Source of the DNA: CAYMAZ01 sp964526285
Lineage (GTDB): Bacteria; Bacteroidota; Bacteroidia; Bacteroidales; DTU049
Assembly: GCA_964526285.1 (NCBI GenBank)
Contig: CAZGIW010000080.1
Location: 1-17,719 of the forward strand
DNA: 17,719 nucleotides
Reading direction: 5' to 3'
Shown here piece after piece: positions 1 through 6,348 of the stretch (positions within the stretch are counted from its first letter, which is position 1; the number at the start of each line of letters is the position of its first letter). The notes under the pieces are model-generated. The model did not search any database and was not told the origin of the DNA. It saw only the letters and a program-made list of their open reading frames with translations. Both the position numbers and the translations under genes were made by a program.

Positions 1-2073
1 TTAATACTGAATTTTGTATTGAAACTTGATATTGTGAAAATTTCCGAATTTACAATTTCTGCTAGCAAAGAGTTTGCACCTGAGATTGTTGCAATGCCTG
101 CAAGAACAATTACTCTTCAAGCAGAAGATATTATGAAAATACCTGCAATATCAACAAGCAGTTTGTTTTCTCATATTTCTAGTGTTAATGTAAACAGTGA
201 AGCTGGCATTTTTTCTTCATCTTCTGTGAATATCAGAGGCATTGGAGGAAACTCCCAAACAGGAACATTGGTTGTGCTTGATGGTATGCCTCTCAATAAA
301 AGTGATGGTGGTTCGGTCAATTGGAATATTATTGACAAAGACAATATCGAAACAATTGAAATTTTAAAAGGTCCAGGATCGGCACTTTTTGGCTCCAATG
401 CAATGGGTGGGGTGATAAATATTATTACATCGCAACCTGATGCAAAATTCAAATTAAATACCTCAGTTTCATATGGTACCTACAATACTCCTGAAGGGAA
501 ACTGAATCTGAGCGGAATATCCCAAAACAGAAGATTCTTTTGGAAATCTTTTGCACATTTCCGCAAAAGCGACGGTTATATTAATACTCCTGATGAGATT
601 ATTGCCGAGAATGATACAATCGTTGTTCCAGTATTTGTTGAAGAGCTTTTTGCAGGTGCATTGGCCGGATACAACTTGAATGAAAGAACTAGTTTGGAGT
701 TTTCTTTGAATTATTTCAACGATGTGAGAGGAAGAGGAACAAAAATATTTGAAGAATATGGGTCTGCAACACACAGAAATACCATTCAGTCATATTTGAA
801 GTTTAAAGGAAGTATTAAAAACTGGAACACCTATGCCAATCTTTATGGACTCAGAGAAAACTATTTCAGACTGAATGAATACTATAGTGATGGCGAATAC
901 AAACTTTATGAAGTGGATTCAAAAAGAGATGATTTTGGACTACGGTTGTGGGGAAAGGTAAACATAAATACCAAAAATGAAGTAATTGCAGGAGGCGAAA
1001 TCAGACTTGGCAGTGTTGATGCAAAAGATATTTATTACACATCAACTGATCTGATTTCCAATTCTGGGATGATGGATATTGCTGCACTTTTTTCCCAAAA
1101 CACATATACATCAGAAAACCTTAAGTGGACTTTTGTAACAGGGCTAAGATACGATTTCGCTCGTTTTCATGATGCTGCATTTTCCATTGAAAAGCCGTCA
1201 TATTCCATAGAGTATTTTGCTGATTTTCAGTTTGATGACATTCCTGATCAAACGTGGGGTGCATTCAACCCTAAATTTACGTTGCAGCATAAACCTTCAG
1301 ATAATCTGAAATGGTATGTTTCTGCTTCAAAAGGATTCAGAGCGCCTGTGCTTGATGATATGTGCCGGTCTGAAAGAAGTCGCTTTGGCCTGAGAATAGC
1401 AAATCCTAAGCTGAAGGCAGAGCATATTTATACTTTGGAAACAGGAGTTGACAAGCAATGGAACAAAAAGCTACTGTCTCAGATTTCTGTTTTTTACTCC
1501 AAAGGGTATGATTTTATGCATATGCTTTCCACTGGTGATTCTGTGAATCTTGGATATACAATTGCGCCTGTTTTTAAGATTTCAAACATATCTTCTGTAA
1601 ATATTTCAGGTTTAGAGGCAGATATAAATTATGCAATAAACAAAAACCTGAAAATGTTTTGTAATTATTCTTATCTCAACGCTCAAATCGGGAAATATAC
1701 CCCCAATACTGAGGCCGATATTGATCTGACAGGAAAGTATTTAACAAATATTCCAATGCATTCTTCAGCTGCAGGTTTTGTTTTTATGTCAAGTATTTTC
1801 AATGTGTCTTTGTCGGCAAAATACACTGGACAGCGATGGATTAGAGACGATAATCAAACAGACAATATCTATCTCATGTCTGACAAATATGATGCATATA
1901 CTGTGGTGGATGCAAAAATATGGAGAAAATGGAAAAATTTTGAAACTTCTTTTGATATGAATAATGTGTTCAATGTAATATATATCAACAGCAGAGGCTA
2001 TAAGTCACCTGGCAGAATGCTGTTTATAAAAATCTCTTATAGCTTCTCTGATAATTCCAAACAAAAAAAATAA
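1..2073 (+). CDS. TonB-dependent outer-membrane receptor, 5' end cut by window
   Basis: This encodes a TonB-dependent receptor that imports a scarce nutrient (metal chelate, cofactor or similar) across the outer membrane. The frame is open to the first base of the window. The first possible start, a TTG at 19, lies just before the plug, so the signal peptide and perhaps an N-terminal carboxypeptidase-like domain lie upstream. The plug spans roughly nt 50-450. It shows the ladder LVVLDGMPLN (nt ~268-297), DGGSVNWN, IEILKGPGSALFGSNAMGG (nt ~355-411) and VINIIT. The rest alternates like a 22-strand barrel and ends with ISYSF followed by a short basic tail. The length suits siderophore- or BtuB-type receptors, not the much larger SusC type. 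The next gene starts 6 bp after the stop, so it heads an operon with the SUOX-like, CcsA-like and ResB-like genes. The family assignment is firm. The substrate is unknown; a molybdate- or tungstate-related ligand is only suggested by the nearby wtp genes. Confidence 0.93.
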   Translation, partial: LILNFVLKLDIVKISEFTISASKEFAPEIVAMPARTITLQAEDIMKIPAISTSSLFSHISSVNVNSEAGIFSSSSVNIRGIGGNSQTGTLVVLDGMPLNKSDGGSVNWNIIDKDNIETIEILKGPGSALFGSNAMGGVINIITSQPDAKFKLNTSVSYGTYNTPEGKLNLSGISQNRRFFWKSFAHFRKSDGYINTPDEIIAENDTIVVPVFVEELFAGALAGYNLNERTSLEFSLNYFNDVRGRGTKIFEEYGSATHRNTIQSYLKFKGSIKNWNTYANLYGLRENYFRLNEYYSDGEYKLYEVDSKRDDFGLRLWGKVNINTKNEVIAGGEIRLGSVDAKDIYYTSTDLISNSGMMDIAALFSQNTYTSENLKWTFVTGLRYDFARFHDAAFSIEKPSYSIEYFADFQFDDIPDQTWGAFNPKFTLQHKPSDNLKWYVSASKGFRAPVLDDMCRSERSRFGLRIANPKLKAEHIYTLETGVDKQWNKKLLSQISVFYSKGYDFMHMLSTGDSVNLGYTIAPVFKISNISSVNISGLEADINYAINKNLKMFCNYSYLNAQIGKYTPNTEADIDLTGKYLTNIPMHSSAAGFVFMSSIFNVSLSAKYTGQRWIRDDNQTDNIYLMSDKYDAYTVVDAKIWRKWKNFETSFDMNNVFNVIYINSRGYKSPGRMLFIKISYSFSDNSKQKK

Positions 2074-2079
2074 AATCAT

Positions 2080-3114
2080 ATGAATTTGAAAAATGGATGT
2101 TTAGCATTGGTATTCGCTTTATTCATAGGGAATAACCAATATGCTCAGAATGGAAAAACCACAAACTGTTTTTATGATAATGATAAAACCCATACTCTGA
2201 ACTTTAATCCTGTGTATGTGACCGGAGAAGTGTTTCAGGCTGGAGTGGCAAAAACTGAAGGTTTGCAATTGCATAGTGTGATTGTAAAAGAAACGTATTT
2301 TAATAATGATAGTTCAATAGGTTTTACAGGTGCCTACAGATATGATGGCTACTCATTGAAAGAGTTACTTGATCCGTTTGTGTTGAATAAAAGAAATGCA
2401 CTGGATTTTCCTCCGCTCATTGATTTATTTGTTGAAATTTCTAATGATAATGGAGATAAGGTTGTTTTAAGCTGGGGGGAAATATATTATCCCAACAAAC
2501 CAAATCAAATTATTATTGCTGTGCAAGTGATGCCCATTATTCCTGAAAAAACGAAAGACCATTGGCCAATCCCTGTGCAAAGCAAACTCATTGTGTCAAA
2601 TGACCTGGTATCTGTAAGAAACATTGATAATCCCACAAAAATTACAGTGCGAACTGTCCAGGTTGATGCTGAAATCTCCAAAGGAAAATTTCCCATGCAG
2701 TCTGATCAGGTAAATGTGTTCCTCAATGACAAACAAATTGATATTATAAGCGGATTCCCCGATGACTGTGAGAAACTGACTTTGCATACAGTTTTCTATG
2801 GAAAGGGAAGAGGTCTTCACAGCACCGACCCCTTTACAGGCTGCAACATAAAAGAGCTTTTTTTGAAATATTTCACATTCAATACTGAAATATTCATGAA
2901 CGGATTGGTCGTTTTTGTGGCCGATGATGGCTACAGAGCTGTGTTTACTGTAAGTGAATTGTGTAACAGAAATGATCAGGAGTATTCTCTGTTGCTCTTT
3001 GATGAAGACGACAAGGGTAAGGGAAAATTCAGAGTGTTTCCGTCCTGTGATTTCTTTTCCGACAGAGCTGTAAAAGCATTGACAGATATAAAAATTATGA
3101 ATTATCATTTTTAG
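2080..3114 (+). CDS. Secreted protein with two SUOX-like (molybdopterin-oxidoreductase-fold) domains, probably non-catalytic
   Basis: This is a 344-aa exported protein with a signal peptide (residues 1-22, cleavage near YAQ). Two halves of the mature protein repeat the same pattern. The first half (about residues 43-200) has LQLHSV, then F.G..RYDGYSLKELLDPF, then LFVEISNDNGDKVVLSWGEI. The second (about residues 225-344) has LTLHTV, then PFTGCNIKELFLKY, then LVVFVADDGYRAVFTVSEL. The order of a 'w.Gv.L.dLL' segment, then a 'DGY...f.l.EL' segment, then a closing strand with an I-x-I pattern resembles the oxidoreductase molybdopterin-binding fold of sulfite oxidases and YedY/MsrP. The cysteine that ligates molybdenum in those enzymes is absent from both halves, so a binding or scaffold role is more likely than catalysis. 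It lies 6 bp after the TonB receptor and 4 bp before the CcsA-like gene. The fold assignment rests on pattern recognition alone. Confidence 0.6.
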   Translation: MNLKNGCLALVFALFIGNNQYAQNGKTTNCFYDNDKTHTLNFNPVYVTGEVFQAGVAKTEGLQLHSVIVKETYFNNDSSIGFTGAYRYDGYSLKELLDPFVLNKRNALDFPPLIDLFVEISNDNGDKVVLSWGEIYYPNKPNQIIIAVQVMPIIPEKTKDHWPIPVQSKLIVSNDLVSVRNIDNPTKITVRTVQVDAEISKGKFPMQSDQVNVFLNDKQIDIISGFPDDCEKLTLHTVFYGKGRGLHSTDPFTGCNIKELFLKYFTFNTEIFMNGLVVFVADDGYRAVFTVSELCNRNDQEYSLLLFDEDDKGKGKFRVFPSCDFFSDRAVKALTDIKIMNYHF

Positions 3115-3118
3115 TATT

Positions 3119-3856
3119 ATGACAGCAGAATTTCTTGTATCGGTTTTTTATGTGACGATGAGTTTGGTTGGCTTGCATACACTGTTTTCATTGTTGAAAA
3201 TGTATGTCCTTTCACAGGTGTTTCTAATTGCTGCTTTTCTATCTTCACTAACAGCTGTGGTTTCAATGACTTATTTCTCAGGACATCTTCCTGTTTCGGG
3301 AGATTTTGAAAAATATCAGCATATTGCAATGTTTATACTTTTGTTTTCTCTGTTGCATCATGCTTTTCAAAGAAAATATAAACCGAAAAACTCCATTAGC
3401 GGACTCCTCGTCTTTGTTTTTCTGCTCCTTATTTTACCCGGAGAAAAAACAGTAGCCGAAAACTATATTATCTATTCAAAACCCGATGTTGTATTGTTTT
3501 TTCAGCTCAGAATGCTTGCAATAGCATTGTTTTCATATTCTCTTTCCTTGTATTTTTCAGCCTTATTACAACACAGGAAGAATGAAAATTTCAACTCTCT
3601 GAAACATATGGCAAGGAATTTTTTACTGCTGGGAGCTGCCGCATTTCTGGGAGGTGAATTTTTCGGCTCTGTTTGGGCACTTTATGGCTGGGGAGACCCA
3701 TGGAGATGGAGCAAAGGTTTTTTTCTGGCTGGTGCATTATTTCTTCTTTCAATGATTGCTGTGCACATTCCTGCTGTGTATATGAAAAAAAAATCCTTAC
3801 AAGTGCTCTTTCCTTCAATTCCTATTGTTGTTATTGTTGTTGCATATATCATTTAA
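3119..3856 (+). CDS. CcsA/CcmC-like integral membrane protein with a divergent WWD motif
   Basis: This is a 245-aa polytopic inner-membrane protein with about seven or eight hydrophobic segments. Residues 179-200 (GEFFGSVWALYGWGDPWRW and following) match the tryptophan-rich WWD heme-handling segment of CcsA/CcmC proteins, whose canonical form is WGxYWxWDPKE. Here the D-P-K-E end reads S-K-G. The histidine expected before it, in a segment like 'H.plm.lSY', appears as R131 (FQLRMLAIALFSYSL). H216, in the helix after the motif, is kept. The segment GHLPVSGDFEKYQH (55-68) resembles the 'P..n.yE' entry of CcsA. Family members are usually longer and end in a further His-containing helix, which is missing here. 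It is followed 10 bp later by a ResB-like gene, the usual partner. Heme export or holding may be altered, since no CXXCH cytochrome is encoded nearby. Membership of the broad family is likely; function is unproven. Confidence 0.65.
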   Translation: MTAEFLVSVFYVTMSLVGLHTLFSLLKMYVLSQVFLIAAFLSSLTAVVSMTYFSGHLPVSGDFEKYQHIAMFILLFSLLHHAFQRKYKPKNSISGLLVFVFLLLILPGEKTVAENYIIYSKPDVVLFFQLRMLAIALFSYSLSLYFSALLQHRKNENFNSLKHMARNFLLLGAAAFLGGEFFGSVWALYGWGDPWRWSKGFFLAGALFLLSMIAVHIPAVYMKKKSLQVLFPSIPIVVIVVAYII

Positions 3857-3866
3857 TTCTGTCACT

Positions 3867-4673
3867 ATGATACGTTTACTTTCTTCAATGAAATTTGCAT
3901 TCTGGAGTATTTTTGCACTCATCCTCTGGTTCTTTGGTGGTGTTGCCATTGCTTCTATGGGAGAATATAAAAAAGCTTTTGCAAAAATGAACGACTTGCT
4001 CATACTTGATTGGTTTTTTAGTGAATCCCTAAATAGTATTCCTGTCTTACTTTGGTTTTGTGGACTTTGCCTGTTTGGAGGAATTGTATTGTTGAGCTTT
4101 GCTTTCTGCACATTTACAAGTTTGAGAAAACCTCTCAGAATAAAGAAAAATAAACTCAAATCATGGCTCATGTTTTCACTTCATATTGTGTTTATTCTCA
4201 TCGTGTTGTTTCATGTGCTGAGTATGATAATGGGATTTAAATATGGATACCAGAAAGCTTTTGACAATACAGTTCTTGAATTTGATAATGGATATGCAGT
4301 GCATGTTCATGAAATTCAGTTTGTCAATGATACAGAAGTGCTCAAAAGCAAAGAAATTCACTCCAAAATCCGACTGTCGAAGGAAAATTTCAGTATTGAT
4401 GAAAATTATGTGGATGTTTCCCTTTTTTGGAAAAATGAGTTTCTTGCAAGTGGAAAAACACATTTTTTAAAACCCTTTGTTTATAATAGTATTCATATTA
4501 CCATTGAAAATTTCTTTGTTGATAATAAAAAGGATAAAGAAATTATTGGAGTCCGCCTTGTTGTTGCACGCAATCCGGTAATTGTACCATTTTTTATAAT
4601 GTATGCGGTTGCAATTTTGCTGATTTTGTTTTGGACTGTTCTTACATGGAAAGAATCTTATTTAAACTGCTGA
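3867..4673 (+). CDS. Short ResB/Ccs1-like membrane protein
   Basis: This is a 268-aa protein from the ATG at 3867. An in-frame ATG at 3825 would add 14 residues and overlap the previous gene by 32 bp. The later start is preferred because it opens with MIRLLSSMKFAF, the usual ResB N-terminus ('lls.S.kfa'). Predicted membrane segments are near residues 8-29, 57-83, 100-124 and 237-259, with a roughly 110-residue extracytoplasmic region between the third and fourth. This is the ResB layout, but with a much smaller periplasmic domain than the usual 400-550 aa proteins. H106 and H116 lie in the third helix (LHIVFILIVLFHVLSM), where ResB places a heme-ligating histidine. The tail RNPVIVPFFIMYAVAILLI resembles the 'dPG..lvy.G' last helix. 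It is the last gene of the four-gene run, and an inverted repeat follows at 4689-4733. An accessory heme- or electron-handling role alongside the CcsA-like protein is inferred. Confidence 0.6.
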   Translation: MIRLLSSMKFAFWSIFALILWFFGGVAIASMGEYKKAFAKMNDLLILDWFFSESLNSIPVLLWFCGLCLFGGIVLLSFAFCTFTSLRKPLRIKKNKLKSWLMFSLHIVFILIVLFHVLSMIMGFKYGYQKAFDNTVLEFDNGYAVHVHEIQFVNDTEVLKSKEIHSKIRLSKENFSIDENYVDVSLFWKNEFLASGKTHFLKPFVYNSIHITIENFFVDNKKDKEIIGVRLVVARNPVIVPFFIMYAVAILLILFWTVLTWKESYLNC

Positions 4674-4688
4674 GCAGTATTTCAAAAA

Positions 4689-4733
4689 TATATGTTTTTT
4701 TGACAAGCTAAAGCACACATAGTCAAACATATA
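4689..4733 (+). terminator. Inverted repeat after the four-gene operon, possible terminator
   Basis: TATATGTTT at 4689-4697 and GAC at 4702-4704 pair with GTCAAACATATA at 4722-4733. Four extra T residues bulge from the left arm. The structure starts 16 bp after the ResB-like stop codon. It is AT-rich and has no clear U-tract after the right arm, so it may act as a transcript-stabilising hairpin instead of a terminator. Confidence 0.4.
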
Positions 4734-4752
4734 AACACAATGTATAATATTT

Positions 4753-4802
4753 AAGGAATCAAATCCCGTAAAATCATAATATTTGAGGAGTTAAATCCGC
4801 AA
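4753..4802. repeat. 50-bp direct repeat, left copy (flanks fic)
   Basis: Positions 4753-4802 match 6214-6263 at 43 of 50 bases without gaps. Both copies begin AAGGAATCAAATCCCG and end AATCCGCAA. Inside each copy a shorter motif (AAATCC followed by G) recurs after 32 bp, so each copy looks like about one and a half units of a degenerate 32-bp tandem repeat. The two copies enclose the fic gene and its regulatory region. Confidence 0.75.
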
Positions 4803-4898
4803 TAATGATTTATTTCACAATAATTGTTTGGATTTGCTTTAAAAAATGGGAAATTCACCATCAGGTAGTGAAGCATTAATACAGCAAGAGTCTGCATA

Positions 4899-5074
4899 TG
4901 TTCAGAATATAAAAAATAATGGACATATAGAGATTTTGTGTTCAGTTTTTTATACAAAATGTTTTTAATGTTCAAATATTGCAAATAATTGAACATTAAG
5001 TTTGGTTATTTCAAAAAAATGGACGTACTTTTGCACTAAGTTCAAAAAATCAAAAAAAATGAACACATTGAACA
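4899..5074. promoter_or_regulatory. Cluster of TGTTCA/TGAACA hexamers upstream of fic, with a 9-bp inverted repeat
   Basis: Exact TGTTCA hexamers lie at 4899, 4939 and 4969. Its complement TGAACA lies at 4990, 5060 and 5069. The copies at 4969 and 4990 form a perfect inverted repeat, AATGTTCAA (4967-4975) with TTGAACATT (4989-4997), which ends 3 bp before the -33 element. The two copies at 5060 and 5069 sit 9 bp apart directly before the fic start codon. This arrangement, one palindrome upstream of the promoter and direct repeats in the leader, suggests an operator. The C-terminal winged-helix domain of the Fic protein is an obvious candidate ligand, by inference. Confidence 0.5.
5001..5033 (+). 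promoter_or_regulatory. Bacteroidota-type promoter for fic
   Basis: A -33 TTTG at 5001-5004 and a -7 TACTTTTG (TAnnTTTG) at 5026-5033 are separated by 21 bp. This fits the primary sigma factor consensus of Bacteroidota. Transcription would start near 5038, giving a leader of roughly 38 nt before the ATG at 5076. Confidence 0.7.
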
Positions 5075-5075
5075 T

Positions 5076-6194
5076 ATGAAAAATTTTGATAGAGAAAAAC
5101 CTTACAATAGTTTGCCATTATTGTCGCCTGATATCGATATTGAAAATAACCCTGTTATTTTAAAACGTTTGGTTCTGGCTTCAAGAGCTCTTGCAACAGT
5201 AAATGGAAATTTAAATAGATTGCCAAATCCCTTGATGTTGGTTAATACATTGGCCTTGCAAGAAGCAAAAGCATCAACTGAAATTGAAAATATTTTCACT
5301 ACAGAAGATGAGTTATACAAAGCAATATCAGACACATATAAAGAACAAACCATAAATCCGGCGACTAAGGAAGTGTTAAAATACAGAGAAGCTCTTTGGA
5401 CTGGTTATCAAGAATTGCAAAAAAGTCAGAAATTTGATACTGATTTGATTATACAGATTTTCAATCAAATAAAAGAGACTACTTCGGGCTACAGATCACC
5501 TCAAGCCAGGGTTGTAATAAGAAGAGGTGTCAGTGAATTTCGTTCGGGAGAAATTATATACACGCCACCAAGAGGAGAAGGGTTGATTGAAAAACTAATG
5601 GATAATTTGGTTGATTATATGAATAATGATGAAAAATATTCGTTTGATCCACTACTAAAAATGTGTGTAGCACATTATCAGTTCGAAGCAATACATCCTT
5701 TTCAAGACGGAAATGGAAGAACAGGCCGAATTTTGAATCTATTATATTTATTTAGTAAAGGATTGCTGAGTCAACCAGTTTTATATATGTCAAAGTATAT
5801 CATCTTAAACAAAGAGGACTATTATTACAAATTGCAATCTGTAACACAACGTAATTCATGGGAACCATGGATTGAATTTATGTTGGAAGCTACAGAAAAA
5901 ACTTCCTTGTCAACAAATAACAGAATTAATGAAATATTAGCGCAAATGGAGTCCACTTTTCAGTATGCGAAATCAAAAATAAAATGGTATAGTAAGGATG
6001 TAAATGAAGCAATATTCAGTCAGCCCTATATTAAACCCCGATTGATTTCTGAAATTGTTGGAAAAACCTCAAGGACAACAATTACAAAATATATGAATGA
6101 ATTAGTGGATTTAAAAATTCTTATACCACGAAAAATTGGACTTGAAGTTTTTTATATGAATGAGGATTTAATTAGAATATTGGAAGGAGAATAA
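5076..6194 (+). CDS. Class II Fic-domain protein AMP-transferase with C-terminal winged helix
   Basis: This 372-aa protein probably transfers AMP from ATP to hydroxyl side chains of target proteins. The catalytic motif HPFQDGNGRTGR lies at residues 207-218, with H207 as catalytic base and D211 binding magnesium. N-terminal residues 67-72 (STEIEN) fit the inhibitory (S/T)xxxE(G/N) helix, so E71 should block ATP's gamma-phosphate and make this a self-inhibited class II enzyme. Residues 150-165 (RRGVSEFRSGEIIYTPP) correspond to the flap that positions the target. Residues ~305-368 form a winged helix-turn-helix (ISEIVGKTSRTTITKYMNEL). Length and layout match the Shewanella SoFic type (about 372 aa). 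It has its own promoter and hexamer cluster upstream and is bracketed by 50-bp direct repeats, unlike its neighbours. The ATG at 5076 follows the promoter at a sensible distance. The target protein is unknown; autoregulation through the winged helix is inferred. Confidence 0.93.
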   Translation: MKNFDREKPYNSLPLLSPDIDIENNPVILKRLVLASRALATVNGNLNRLPNPLMLVNTLALQEAKASTEIENIFTTEDELYKAISDTYKEQTINPATKEVLKYREALWTGYQELQKSQKFDTDLIIQIFNQIKETTSGYRSPQARVVIRRGVSEFRSGEIIYTPPRGEGLIEKLMDNLVDYMNNDEKYSFDPLLKMCVAHYQFEAIHPFQDGNGRTGRILNLLYLFSKGLLSQPVLYMSKYIILNKEDYYYKLQSVTQRNSWEPWIEFMLEATEKTSLSTNNRINEILAQMESTFQYAKSKIKWYSKDVNEAIFSQPYIKPRLISEIVGKTSRTTITKYMNELVDLKILIPRKIGLEVFYMNEDLIRILEGE

Positions 6195-6213
6195 TACAAT
6201 AATTTAATAATTC

Positions 6214-6263
6214 AAGGAATCAAATCCCGCAAAGTCATAATAATTGATGAATATAATCCGCAA
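6214..6263. repeat. 50-bp direct repeat, right copy (flanks fic)
   Basis: This is the right-hand partner of the repeat at 4753-4802, in the same orientation, starting 19 bp after the fic stop codon. The internal 32-bp period is also kept (AAATCC at 6222, TAATCC at 6254). No terminal inverted repeats or transposase accompany it, so it may be one copy of a dispersed genomic repeat. Confidence 0.75.
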
Positions 6264-6287
6264 AAAGCTTAGTAAAAAACATAATAA

Positions 6288-6338
6288 TCACTTTTAGAAA
6301 AGTGAAATGTGATATTAATATCGCTTTTAGAAAAGTGA
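6288..6338. repeat. Pair of 18-bp palindromes at 33-bp period, 3' side of the AAA ATPase gene
   Basis: TCACTTTTAGAAAAGTGA at 6288-6305 is a perfect 8-bp inverted repeat around a 2-bp centre. TCGCTTTTAGAAAAGTGA at 6321-6338 is the same with one change. The starts are exactly 33 bp apart. Between them GTGATATTAATATCGC (6309-6324) is itself nearly palindromic, so the whole stretch could fold as a larger structure. The pair ends 10 bp beyond the stop codon of the minus-strand ATPase gene. A matching pair lies upstream of that gene. Confidence 0.75.
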
Positions 6339-6348
6339 TAATTATGAT

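Noticed and set aside
3825..3866. Earlier start for the ResB-like gene
   Set aside because: It would overlap the previous gene by 32 bp and add 14 residues in front of the family-typical LLSSMKFA start. The ATG at 3867 fits better.
3119..4673. Standard cytochrome c maturation system II genes
   Set aside because: Both proteins are short, key heme-motif residues are changed, and no CXXCH protein is encoded in the window. They are described as CcsA-like and ResB-like only.
4751..4996. 81-codon minus-strand ORF over the fic upstream region
   Set aside because: It runs through the direct repeat and the hexamer cluster, has no promoter or family features, and looks like a chance frame in AT-rich DNA.
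5076..6194. Fic/Doc toxin of a toxin-antitoxin pair
   Set aside because: The inhibitory motif STEIEN is inside the same protein (class II) and a winged helix follows. No separate antitoxin gene is evident beyond an unsupported 40-codon frame.
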